In this document: one piece after another, positions 32,601 through 42,288 of the stretch | How the letters are laid out: each line of letters opens with the position of its first letter | How positions within the stretch are numbered: position 1 is the stretch's first letter | Source: Zygnema cylindricum | Lineage: Eukaryota > Streptophyta > Zygnematophyceae > Zygnematales > Zygnemataceae | Assembly (NCBI GenBank): GCA_037447655.1 | Contig: JBBHKE010000106.1 | Location: 1-53,762 of the forward strand | Length of the DNA stretch: 53,762 nt | Direction of reading: 5' to 3' | Position numbers and translations under genes: made by a program | Notes under the pieces: model-generated | What the model was told of the DNA's origin: nothing | Seen by the model: the letters and a program-made list of their open reading frames with translations, nothing else | Database searches by the model: none

Positions 32601-33163
32601 GCCACCGCTAAAACTCACTCCAATTACCTAGAGGCCAAACAAACTTGCCTTCTCCTAGCAATGATTCATGTGTAGAGGGAGGGATTAAAGCCATGAAGGG
32701 TGAGGATGTGAGGATTAGAGAACAAAAGATCCTAATGTAGTGGGAAATGGGAAATTTGCAATTTGTGGAGAAGGAAAGTGGAGCACTTTACTTATTCAAA
32801 AGCAAAGGAGTCCTGAAATGACTTAAAACTTTTCAAACCCTAAATTGTTACCTTTGAGAGCTTTTCAATTTTGCTGTTGCAAAATTTATGGTTGAACCTT
32901 ACCTTAAAGAGCTTTCAATTTTGCTGGTGCAAAATTTGTGGGGAAATTCTTACCTTTTGCATCAATGTTTGGGAAATTGAAGAATTGAATTTGCACTAAC
33001 TTACTTTCAATGTCTTATTGATTTCTCAAATTTGATCTTTTTCAAAGGATTTGTTAAGGAGAAGAAGTCTTGGATTGGAGCAACCTGAGAACTTCAAACT
33101 TGCAGGAAATTTCTTTGGGAAATTATATCTATCTTTATTTTACTCTATTTCATTTGTGTGATA

Positions 33164-34966
33164 ATGGCAAATTATGCATGGAAACGTGAAATGGAAAATG
33201 CCTTAAATGTTTTGAAGAAACGTAGTGTGAAATTGGTCCAAATATTTAATAATCATGCTGTTACTGTGGATGAAACAATTTTCAGAGTTGAAAAGTGAAT
33301 AGAAGGATGTCAAGGAAAATGGAAATGTTTCAAATCAAAAGTTGGATGAGCTAATTAATTTAATTCACAACAAAAATGATGTTACTGACCAAAAGAGTGA
33401 GAGTTGTAAGAGAATGCTAGTTTAACGGAAGATAATCACGATAGACCTAAGAAGATAAGGGATCTAAAATTGTCTATTAGTGAAGCACCATCATTTAAGG
33501 GAATAAAAATTGATGAGTTAGATGCTTGGATTTTTCATATGGAGAATTATTTGGAATCTTGAAATTGTGATCGTGATGATTACATTTTTTTCCCGTTAGC
33601 TGTTTGAAAGGTGATGCTCAAATTTGGTATTACACTCAGAGGAGGTCTAATTTGATTCCTGATAATGCTGATTAGGAAGCTTTTAAGACTGAGATCAAAT
33701 CGCGTTTTTTGTCTTTCACTTATAAATCCAAAATGGAAGAAAAGTGGCTTAACAATAAGCAGACTAGATCTGTGAAAGATTATATTGTGGAATTTGACTC
33801 ATCTAACATTCATGTCATATGTTTGTTTGATGAAATGGCTAAATTGCATTTGTTGAACTATCTGAATCCTATAGTGAAATCAGAACTGAACATCAAAAAT
33901 TTATTAATTTGAAGGAATTACAAGATAAGGCATTGGAATTATAGGATCAGTTGGGGTATAATCGTGAAACTCGGCCACAAAGGAAATTTCAATGAAGTTT
34001 TAGAGTAGGGTGAGAAGGAGTTTGAGGAAGAGGGTCTGAATGTAGGTTTGGTGAATAGGCAGAATATCTTCAAGAGATATCAGAGAGGTGGACAGAGTAT
34101 TAATGAACAGAAACTCAATCTAAGCATTCCCACATGCACTATTTGTCAAAAAGGAGGTCATAGGGCATCTAAGTGTGCACAACTAAAGAAAATCAATTGT
34201 TATAACTGTGGAGAAGAGGGACATTTCAGCAGAAAATGCACAAAATCGAAAAAAAAGTCAGTTGTTTTAAACGCGGAGGTCTAGATCATTACGCTAAAGA
34301 CTGTACAGATAACGGATCTCTTAAGACAGTTGATGTCGATGAAGGTCTTCAAGAAGATATTTCATTATACTTAGTTGAGCAAGAAGCCCAGGATGTGGGA
34401 AAAGGAAAAGACTAGCTGAAAGTCCTCATTTGAGTCTATCAGATCCAGAGGTTAAAGAGCTAACTGTAGAGGGCAAGCTAATGAATGAAAAGGCTAGGAT
34501 AGCTGAATTTATTATGATGGTAACTACACTCCATAGTTTGAACAATCCTTTTGATGAAACTCTTAGCAACAAACCTATGTTAAGACAGTTAAGTAACGAT
34601 GATACCAAACGTAGTTTGATCAGATTCGAGTCTTTAGTGGAAGGAAAACCATTAAGAGTTATGGTAGATTCAGGTGCTACACATAATTTTATTCCACATA
34701 AATTATTTTTAAGAAAAATAAAATTCCTACAGTCATAAGGGAAAAACCTTTACATGTTCAAGTGGCCAATGGTAATAAGTCCACATTAGATTTACAAACT
34801 GACACAATAGAAGTTGATACCCAAGGTCATAAAATGAAAGTTGTGTGTGAAATAATGAATTTGGGTAATGAGGAGCTAATACTTAGAAAGCCTTGGTTAA
34901 CTGAACATAACCCTCAAATTTATTGGGAAACTAACACCTTGAGAGTGAAGTCTGAAAATGGTTAGA
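33164..34966 (+). pseudogene. Broken gag-protease of the old Ty3/gypsy-like element
   Basis: The start is ATG at 33164. The gag text recovered in pieces includes DAWIFHMENYLES, GDAQIWYYTQRR and KDYIVEFDSSNIHVICLFDEMAKLHLLNYLNP (typical retrotransposon gag; given here only as landmarks), with stops near 33300, 33560, 33605 and 33673. Two zinc knuckles are intact at 34132-34234 (C-x2-C-x4-H-x4-C twice). A third, HYAKDC-type, lies one frame off at about 34262-34310 and has lost a Cys. The aspartic protease site VDSGATHNFI is at about 34665-34694, followed by the flap-side LRKPWLTEHNPQI region. The frame ends at the chromovirus LTR. Non-functional. Confidence 0.8.
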
Positions 34967-34973
34967 ATGTTTT

Positions 34974-35466
34974 TGTAAAAAGACAAAATAATAACCCACA
35001 ACACACAATAATGCACAGCCGAAAGACTCCAAGGATCTCCCCGTAGCAACAACAAGAGCACACAGCACTGAAATATAAAGGTCAAGCTTTATTAATCGGG
35101 AGGAAGATTACAAGTTGACAACTCACTGCAAAGGTCTACTCAAAGAGTCTATCTTTTTACTACGTCCGCTCCACTATTTAAACTAACTAGCTGCTAGTCA
35201 ACCTAATACTGTACAAGTGTACACGTGGACTTTCACGGTCAACTGAGATCTATCCAAATATCTTTCTAGAACTATACAGTTAAATCTACATTCTGCGACG
35301 TTGCTATACTGCTACGCTGCGTTGCTATGCTGCTCTACGCTATTCTACTAAGTTGTTATGCTACTAGGTTGCACTTTTCTGGAATCGCAGCTGCGTTGCT
35401 TTGCAGCCGCAACTGTAGCAGTATGGTCTCTAGCCCTTAAGTACTCAACTGTATAACCCCGTGACA
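34974..35466 (-). repeat. 3' LTR of the chromovirus
   Basis: 493 bp, TGTAAAAAGAC...CCGTGACA. It aligns over its length with 48216-48720 and 51843-52360: shared CACAGC-GAAAG-CTCCAAGGA, ACTGTACAAGTGTACACG and the GCTAYGCTGC-rich part. Confidence 0.9.
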
Positions 35467-35481
35467 CTGCCTCACACTAAG
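35467..35481 (-). other. Polypurine tract of the chromovirus
   Basis: The minus strand reads CTTAGTGTGAGGCAG directly before the 3' LTR. The second chromovirus has CCTAGTGGGAGGCAT at the same place (52361-52375). Confidence 0.65.
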
Positions 35482-35510
35482 GATTTAGCGTCCCGCTGAA
35501 CCTAACTCAC

Positions 35511-35914
35511 TCATGGAAATTGAAGTCGACGGAGTATGTCGTATGTCTCCTCACGGTACTCTTCGAATTCCTGTCGCAGAAAGTCAAGTTGATTTTGGAG
35601 CTGCTCACATCGAGTCTGCGACAGCACGATATGATGATCTGCCGCCGCCAATCGTTTATGAGTGATTCGCTCCCGCACTCATTCCTCCCCTTCCTTCGGT
35701 ACTGCTATTGGTGTTGCAGGTGGCAGCGGAACGACCGTCGGTATAGATTCTTTGGGTACCAAAATTTGAGGAGACTCGGGTTCGTCAACCTGGTGTGCAC
35801 TTTTCGCCACTTCCTCGGTCAACTCCCACCGAAGTACCTTCCGTAATTTGAAGTAAACATATTTCTTGGCAGCTCAGGCCTGCTGCAAAGCGTTCTTTCG
35901 GGCCAGCTTGAGTG
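35511..35914 (-). pseudogene. Chromovirus ORF3, C-terminal part (left of the copia insertion)
   Basis: It continues the reading frame of 42289-43308 exactly across the copia target site (GTA CGG GCA CTC). It has two in-frame stops (after ALQQA and after KEGEE). The last part has coiled-coil character (RLAAADHHIVLSQTRCEQLQ, then NQLDFLRQEFEEYREETYDI) and ends at TGA 35513-35511. The same ending occurs in the second chromovirus at 52423-52555. Function unknown. Confidence 0.7.
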
Positions 35915-35919
35915 CCCGT

Positions 35920-36969
35920 TGTAACTCTGAGACCTCCATAAGTCCTCAGAGTGGACAGCTTCCAAGAAGCCTCTAGGATAATCCTGACCCCTTTGTGTTT
36001 AAGCAAAAATAACTGCCACCCTGGCAGACAAAAACTTTGACAAACTTCACCCGTGTGAAGGCAAGACTCCCGTGAGTCGATAGCAAAAAGAATCTCTGAA
36101 TTTGCTCCCCTGAGCAGTAAGTTATAGAGGGTCAAAGTTGACCTTTTGTACAGAAGCTCTCTGGGAGAGAGGGTCCTATCTTCTAATTTTTCTAAGTCCT
36201 ATCTCTCTCACAGACTCTATCTACTGATGTACGGAACCAATCAGAATTGAGTTCCGTACGCAAAAGTAGAGCTGCCGGTGTACTTTATGTACGGACATTG
36301 TACGACATGGCCAAAATGTCGACACATGTCAAATCCGGATTCGGTGCCATAATCTCCGGAGATTCCACAATCCAACGGAATTTCGCCACGTGTCATCCGA
36401 TGTGCCGATGGACACAAACCGCCGAAATCTTCCTCCGCGATCTCGGCGCTAATCTCGGCCGTCCGATTAAAGTCGGCTTTAATCGTAGCCGTAATAAATA
36501 CATGCGCGATATTTGTTTCATTTACGAAACAAATGTGCGGTACTGATTTGTGTCCGTACTGTAAGTCGTACATTTATATTTTACTGGATCTATGTATCCC
36601 GTAATTCATTTCAGTTAAATGGTTTATCGCACGCATAATCATTTAAATAAATATCAAACTATATAGTACGCAACACTACTGCTAGACTTAACGCCTAAGG
36701 CTACCGGCTACTACCTATCTGCCGGCCGGCAGGTACATGGATCAAATCCTCCCGCCGGCAAATACCTTTTAATTAAATAAATAAACCCTAACATAAAATT
36801 CCCGTAAACCTCAGGATAGCCAAGGTAGCCATGGCTCTAGCTTCCTCTCCAATTTCTCAGTGACTGAGACAAGTTTGAGAGTTGGAGAGAGAAGTTAGAG
36901 ATAGACTGCCTCGACTTCTATATTTCTTTTCAGACCTAGAAAATACTAATAAAACCATTAGTTTCTACA
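35920..36969 (-). repeat. 3' LTR of the copia element
   Basis: 1050 bp. It has TGTAGAAAC/GAGTTACA ends and two segments missing from the other LTR. It also contains an in-frame ATG near its end (minus strand, ATGGAGGTCTCAGAG) which in the 5' LTR opens the gag-pol frame. Confidence 0.95.
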
Positions 36970-36982
36970 CTCCCCTTATTTT
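36970..36982 (-). other. Polypurine tract of the copia element
   Basis: The minus strand reads AAAATAAGGGGAG, lying between the gag-pol stop codon TAG (36985-36983) and the 3' LTR. Stop codon and tract abut with no spare base. Confidence 0.85.
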
Positions 36983-39900
36983 CTAGTCAATCTTTAATTT
37001 CAGACCACACTTCTCCCTGCAAAAAATTAGCTTAGGGGAAGGCACAGGTTTGGTCATCATATCTGCTACCATCTCACTATCTGGTCTGTACTCTAAACTG
37101 ATTATTTTGTTTTCTACTTTCTCTCTAACAAAGCTGAGTTTGATGTCCATGTGTTTGGCTTTAAAATGGTGTTTAGGATTGGCAGAAATAGCGATTGCTG
37201 CCTGATTATCACAAAAAATTTTCTGCACACCACTCTTAAGGTGACCAAGCTCACCAAGCAAAGACTTGACCCACATCAATTCTTTTACAGCAGAGCAAGA
37301 GGCCATATACTCAGCCTCCATGGTGGACTGAGCAATAACCTTTTGCTGTTTGCTACTCCAACAGCAAGCCCCATCACCCACATATAATAGATATCCAGAA
37401 GTACATCTCCTCATCGGAGCATCACCATAACTGGCATCACTCCAAGTAGTGATGTCAGTATTCTCCCCACCCAAATGCAACCATAGATCTCTAGTTCCTA
37501 CCAAGTATCTAAGGACTCTCTTAGCTGCCTCCCAATCCTTCTTAGTGGGAGCATTTAGACTTCTACTCAGCACTCTTATAGCTGCAGCTAAATCCGGCCG
37601 GGTACAATTCATAAAATAGATTAGACTTCCCACTACTTGCCTGTAAGGAATAGTCTGCATGAACTTCTGTTCATCAGGAGATAATTCCTCGTCTAAGACT
37701 ATGACTCCTTCTTCCTCACTCCCCTCACTTCCCTTCTTTAACTCCATTGGAGTTGTACAACTATTAGCTTTATCCATTTGAAATTTTTCAAGCATGTTCC
37801 CTATTGCTTCCTTTTGAGTCAATCTTATAATTTTCCTTTTCCGGTCTCTCTCTACTTGAATTCCCAAAATATATTTTGCTTCCCCCATATCCTTCATTTC
37901 AAATCTCCCCTTAAGATCGGTTTTCAGTTTATTAATTTTTTCCATTGATTTACTTAAAACAAGCAAATCATCAACATAAATTGCAATAAATATAAAACCT
38001 TCCTCATCTTCGAAAACATAGATTGAGTGATCTGAGCTGATCCGAATATATCCTAGACCGGTAAGAAACTCATCAAGCTTCTTATTCCACTGTCGAGGCG
38101 CCTGTTTCAAACCATAAAGAGATTTAATCAGCCGGCATACCTTTCTCTCCTCTCCTTCTTCCACAAACCCTTCGGGTTGTCGCATGAAGATCTCCTCTTC
38201 CAATTCTCCATGCAAAAAGGCTGTTTTGATGTCCACCTGGTGCACTTCCATGTCTTCCGCCGCTGCTAAACTGAGAAGTATGCGGACGGAGGGAAATCTG
38301 ACCACCGGGGCAAAGGTTTCCTCGTAGTCAATTCCTTCCTTTTGTGTAAATCCCTTTGCCACTAATCTGGCCTTGTAGCGCTCGATTGTGTTATCTGGGT
38401 TCAGTTTTAGTTTGAAAACCCACTTACAACCGATTGGTTTTCGGTTAGGTGGACAGTCCACCAGCTCCCAAGTATCGGCTGCCATGATTGAAGCCATCTC
38501 CTCATTGATGGCTGTCTTCCACCGGTTTCTTTCTGGACAAGTCATCGCCTCTCCATAAGTTTGAGGTTCATCTTGATGAGATAGTTTAGTTACCTTGTTA
38601 TTAACCTGTTTTTCTTGCAGTCTTTTGCTACTTCTCCTCCCCCCCTCAAAATTTGAGGCCGGAATAGATGGTTCTCGTGGATTCTTTCGAACAAACTCGG
38701 CTTCTCCCCTATCCCTTGATTCCGAATCAATTTCCACCACGTCTTCCGCTTCGAGTAGAGTTGTCACTGGAGTTTCCACAGCCGAGTCCTTTTCAGTCTG
38801 ATTTGTTCCTGCAAGAATGTCATCTTCTCTAAAACCTGGATAGTTAGGAAGCTCAAAGTCATCGGAATTTTCTGACTCAAATCTGATTTTTACTGACTTC
38901 GTATATTTGAAGGGATCTACAGACTTTCCTTCATCCATAACTACTAGATGCTTTACTAAGATTATATCTTCCCTTTTTAGATCATAAACTCTATATCCTT
39001 TAACATCTTCATCATATCCTAATAAGTATCCTGGTTTTCCTTTAGGATCTAGCTTCCAATTGGACCGATCAGTATCTAGACTGAACACTTGACTGCCGAA
39101 AACCTTTAAGTGAGATATGTCTGGTTTCCGGCCTGTCCATCTCTCATAAGGTGTTTGATCTTTTATAGCTGAAGTAAGAACTCTATTCTTGAGGTAATTA
39201 GCACAGTTCATTGCTTCTGCCCAAAACCTTTTCCCTATCTTTTTATTTGACAACATACTTCTAGCACTATCACTTAGTGTTCTATTTAACCTTTCAGCTA
39301 CCCCATTCTGTTCAGGATTTTCTGGAACTGTCTTTTGGTGTTGAACCCCATCTTCCCTCAGAAAATCCTCAAACTGGTTAGAAGTATACTCTCCACCATT
39401 GTCACTCCTTACTCTCTTGATTGGAGTTTCATGAAGTTTTTCGCTCCATGCTTTATATTGTCTAAAACAATCCTCAGCTTCGCACTTGTTTTTCAAAAAA
39501 TATACCCGGGAATACCGAGACCAATCATCAGTTATAGTCATCATAAATCTCTTCCCCCCCGGTGAGGGCACTTTAGCCGGTCCCCAAATATCTGTGTGTA
39601 CTAGATCTAGAATTTTTTCTCCCTTATAGGTGGTTGACTTAGGAAAGGGTAATCTGTGTGCTTTACCTTGAGCACATCCACTACAATCAGTTATATCATC
39701 ACTCTCACTGAACTGAATCCCTTCCACCACTCCCATCTTTTTCATCTCTCTTAACTTATCTAGATTGACATGCCCAAGCCTCTTATGCCACATCATAATA
39801 TCATGAACACCAACATAATAAAGTTTCTTCTTTTCATTACTTAAGATCAGCCTAAACATCCCATGGCTACCTTTCTCAGCAATGAAATAAACATCATCCT

Positions 39901-41341
39901 CAAAACTAGCAGTAAAGACTCCTTCCCTAGTGCTAGTAAAAAAACCCTTATCATCTAATACTGATGTAGAGATAAGATTTTTGTTCAGCTCCGGAATAAA
40001 CAATACATCGGAGAATGTTAATATGGATGTCTTTCCTTCTACTAACACTTTTAGATCTACCGATCCTACAAGAGTAGTGGTGACTATCCTCCCATCCCCA
40101 TACTTTATCTCTACGGTGGGAATCTTTCTTATCTTAGTGAACAGGTGTCTATCCTTACACATATGCATGGAGGCACCTGAATCTACAATCCAGCATGCTT
40201 CACCTTTCAATCCACCGTAAGCACATTTCTGCCTTCGTGGAATTTCGACCTTATTTTTCGCCTCCAATTCCTCATCCAAAAGGAGCTCATCGTCCTCGTC
40301 CTCGGATTCAGCCTCAAGTACCTGTGTGACAAGGGCCTTTTTCTTTCCTCTCGGGGTACCACCGGTCTGCCCCTCCTTTAACCGAAGCTCAGTTAGCTTA
40401 GTGCACTCTGCCATATAGTGCCCTGGTTTCTTACAAAAATGACATAGTCCTTTGGGAGCCCTTGGTTCGAACTCATCGGCCTGTTTTTTCTGCTCCCTAC
40501 CCCCATAGTTTCCGACCAGTTTTCGGGAATCCCTGTTCCTCCAATCAGTCGCTGTTGCCAAGGCTTGGCCACTCTTTCCTCCCCTTCGGATCTCTATTGT
40601 ATTCTCTTGAACGAGAATCATCCCTACCACTGAGTTCCATATCCACCTTGAGTCAGGCAAGTCCTGCACACGGTAAACTATGTTCACGAACTCATCAGGT
40701 AACTTCATCAGTAAACAGTTAACCTTTTCTTTTTCACTAAAATCTTTTCCCGCACTCTGTAGCTCCATGAAGAGTGTAGCAAGCTCATTGCAAAAATCCA
40801 ACATATTTCCCCCTTTGTATACATACTCCTTAACTTTCTGATCAGCCAACTGTTGTTGCTGAATCGTACCACTTCGGTACATCTCTATAAGAGCCATCCA
40901 AAGATCGGATGCCCTTTCTACCTGCAAATGAGGACATGCAAGTCCTTGAGTGAGATGGCGTAGGATGAAGTGCTTTGCCGCCATATTGTTGAAGTCCCAG
41001 GTTTCAGTATCATTCTCCTCGTTCCTCGGAATAGGTGACATGAATGCTAAACCAATTGCTATTGGTTTGGTCGCCTCCTTCTCCTTTCCTTTGTCCACCA
41101 CCTCTCCTTCCTTTGTTTCCTCCGTTGAAGGTGAATCCTCTTTCCTGGTGAATCTGCTTCCTCCAAACCCTGGAGGAATTCCAAGCCTTGATGGACGCCC
41201 CAATCGTCCACTCACTATCCCCCAAAACCTTTTTTCGCATAGAGCTCCTATCATCATACTTTCCCAGTATATGAAGACAGTTCCATTAAATATTGGTACC
41301 CTAGAGGGTGGGCCCATAACCTGTAACTCTGAGACCTCCAT
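36983..41341 (-). CDS. Copia gag-pol polyprotein, intact, 1452 aa
   Basis: One uninterrupted frame. Gag is followed by a zinc knuckle CHFCKKPGHYMAEC (about residue 300); protease WIVDSGASMHMC (about 384); integrase with HKRLGH..CSGCAQGKAHRLPFP (about 520-560), DLVHTDIWGP, SDNGGEYTS and PEQNGVAERLNRTL (D, D, E present); reverse transcriptase VDIKTAFLHGELEEEIFMRQ and YVDDLLVLSKS (about 1124); RNase H WSDASYGD, STMEAEYMA, FCDNQAA. The order INT before RT is that of Ty1/copia. The first seven codons (MEVSELQ) lie inside the 5' LTR. A second in-frame ATG lies in the primer-binding site. All catalytic residues I looked for are present. Confidence 0.97.
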   Translation of the reverse strand: MEVSELQVMGPPSRVPIFNGTVFIYWESMMIGALCEKRFWGIVSGRLGRPSRLGIPPGFGGSRFTRKEDSPSTEETKEGEVVDKGKEKEATKPIAIGLAFMSPIPRNEENDTETWDFNNMAAKHFILRHLTQGLACPHLQVERASDLWMALIEMYRSGTIQQQQLADQKVKEYVYKGGNMLDFCNELATLFMELQSAGKDFSEKEKVNCLLMKLPDEFVNIVYRVQDLPDSRWIWNSVVGMILVQENTIEIRRGGKSGQALATATDWRNRDSRKLVGNYGGREQKKQADEFEPRAPKGLCHFCKKPGHYMAECTKLTELRLKEGQTGGTPRGKKKALVTQVLEAESEDEDDELLLDEELEAKNKVEIPRRQKCAYGGLKGEACWIVDSGASMHMCKDRHLFTKIRKIPTVEIKYGDGRIVTTTLVGSVDLKVLVEGKTSILTFSDVLFIPELNKNLISTSVLDDKGFFTSTREGVFTASFEDDVYFIAEKGSHGMFRLILSNEKKKLYYVGVHDIMMWHKRLGHVNLDKLREMKKMGVVEGIQFSESDDITDCSGCAQGKAHRLPFPKSTTYKGEKILDLVHTDIWGPAKVPSPGGKRFMMTITDDWSRYSRVYFLKNKCEAEDCFRQYKAWSEKLHETPIKRVRSDNGGEYTSNQFEDFLREDGVQHQKTVPENPEQNGVAERLNRTLSDSARSMLSNKKIGKRFWAEAMNCANYLKNRVLTSAIKDQTPYERWTGRKPDISHLKVFGSQVFSLDTDRSNWKLDPKGKPGYLLGYDEDVKGYRVYDLKREDIILVKHLVVMDEGKSVDPFKYTKSVKIRFESENSDDFELPNYPGFREDDILAGTNQTEKDSAVETPVTTLLEAEDVVEIDSESRDRGEAEFVRKNPREPSIPASNFEGGRRSSKRLQEKQVNNKVTKLSHQDEPQTYGEAMTCPERNRWKTAINEEMASIMAADTWELVDCPPNRKPIGCKWVFKLKLNPDNTIERYKARLVAKGFTQKEGIDYEETFAPVVRFPSVRILLSLAAAEDMEVHQVDIKTAFLHGELEEEIFMRQPEGFVEEGEERKVCRLIKSLYGLKQAPRQWNKKLDEFLTGLGYIRISSDHSIYVFEDEEGFIFIAIYVDDLLVLSKSMEKINKLKTDLKGRFEMKDMGEAKYILGIQVERDRKRKIIRLTQKEAIGNMLEKFQMDKANSCTTPMELKKGSEGSEEEGVIVLDEELSPDEQKFMQTIPYRQVVGSLIYFMNCTRPDLAAAIRVLSRSLNAPTKKDWEAAKRVLRYLVGTRDLWLHLGGENTDITTWSDASYGDAPMRRCTSGYLLYVGDGACCWSSKQQKVIAQSTMEAEYMASCSAVKELMWVKSLLGELGHLKSGVQKIFCDNQAAIAISANPKHHFKAKHMDIKLSFVREKVENKIISLEYRPDSEMVADMMTKPVPSPKLIFCREKCGLKLKID
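41307..41321 (-). other. Primer-binding site of the copia element (half-tRNA type)
   Basis: Directly after the 5' LTR the minus strand reads GGTTATGGGCCCACC. From memory of plant initiator tRNA-Met this is the exact complement of its anticodon stem-loop (GGUGGGCCCAUAACC), not of its 3' CCA end. Drosophila copia and yeast Ty5 use such an internal or half tRNA-iMet primer. Confidence 0.8.
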
Positions 41342-42288
41342 AAGTCCTCAGAGTGGACAGCTTCCAAGAAGCCTCTAGGATAATCCTGACCCCTTTGTGT
41401 TTAAGCAAAAATAACTGCCACCCTGGCAGACAAAAACTCTGCCAAACTTCATCCCTGTGAAGGCAAGACTCCCCTGAGTCGATAGCAAAAAGAATCTCTG
41501 AATTTGCTCCCCTGAGCAGTAAGTTATGGAGGGTCAAAGTTGACCTTTTGTACAGAAGCTCTCTGGGAGAGAGGGTCCTATCTTCTAATTTTTCTAAGTC
41601 CTATCTCTCTCACAGACTCTATCTACTGATGTACGGAACCAATCAGAATTGAGTTCCGTACGCAAAAGTAAAGCTGCCGGTGTACTTTATACGGGGGGAT
41701 TCCACAATCCAACGGAATTTCGCCACGTGTCATCCGATGTGCCGATGGACACAAACCGCCGAAATCTTCCTCCGCGATCTCGGCGCTAATCTCGGCCGTC
41801 CGATTAAAGTCGGCTTTAATCGTAGCCGTAATAAATACATGCGCGGTATTTGTTTCATTTACGAAACAAATGCGCGGTACTGATTTGTGTCCGTACTGTA
41901 AGTCGTACATTTATATTTTACTGGATCTATGTATCCCGTAATTCATTTCAGTTAAATGGTTTATCGCACGCATAATCATTTAAATAAATTAACACTACTG
42001 CTAGACTTAACGGCTAAGGCTACCGGCTACTACCTATCTGCCGGCCGCTAGATACATGGATCAAATCCTCCCGCCGGCAAATACCTTTTAATTAAATAAA
42101 TAAACCCTAACATAAAATTCCCGTAAACCTCAGGATAGCCAAGGTAGCCATGGCTCTAGCTTCCTCTCCAATTTCTCAGTGACTGCGACAAGTTTGAGAG
42201 TTGGAGAGAGAAGTTAGAGATAGACTGCCTCGACTTCTATATTTCTTTTCAGACCTAGAAAATACTAATAAAACCATTAGTTTCTACA
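41322..42288 (-). repeat. 5' LTR of the copia element
   Basis: 967 bp, same ends as 35920-36969. It lacks about 70 bp (between TACTTTAT and GGGGATTCC near 41690) and about 18 bp (near 41988) present in the other LTR. Since LTRs are identical at insertion, these are post-insertion deletions or a recombinant origin. Confidence 0.95.

Larger units (their letters stand above)
31732..34973 (+). mobile_element. Decayed Ty3/gypsy-like element, 5' half only
   Basis: After a putative LTR end at 31731 comes TAGTATCAAAGTTTTGG (about 31734), a degenerate match to the common initiator-Met primer site TGGTATCAGAGC. A leader, a gag frame and a protease follow. The element is cut at 34973 by the chromovirus LTR, and no reverse transcriptase or 3' LTR is found beyond 48720. 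The leader also carries a probable solo LTR at 31953-32600. Confidence 0.7.
35920..42288 (-). mobile_element. Complete Ty1/copia retrotransposon
   Basis: 6369 bp on the minus strand, flanked by a perfect five-base duplication CCCGT (35915-35919 and 42289-42293). 5' LTR 42288-41322, primer site 41321-41307, gag-pol 41341-36983, purine tract 36982-36970, 3' LTR 36969-35920. Both LTRs begin TGTAGAAAC and end GAGTTACA. They differ mainly by two deletions in the 5' copy (about 70 bp near 41690 and about 18 bp near 41988). It inserted into ORF3 of the chromovirus. With an uninterrupted polyprotein it is the youngest and only potentially active element here. Confidence 0.96.

Noticed and set aside
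39930-41378. Several plus-strand frames of 80-140 codons across the copia element
   Set aside because: Antisense to the intact gag-pol, with no independent support.
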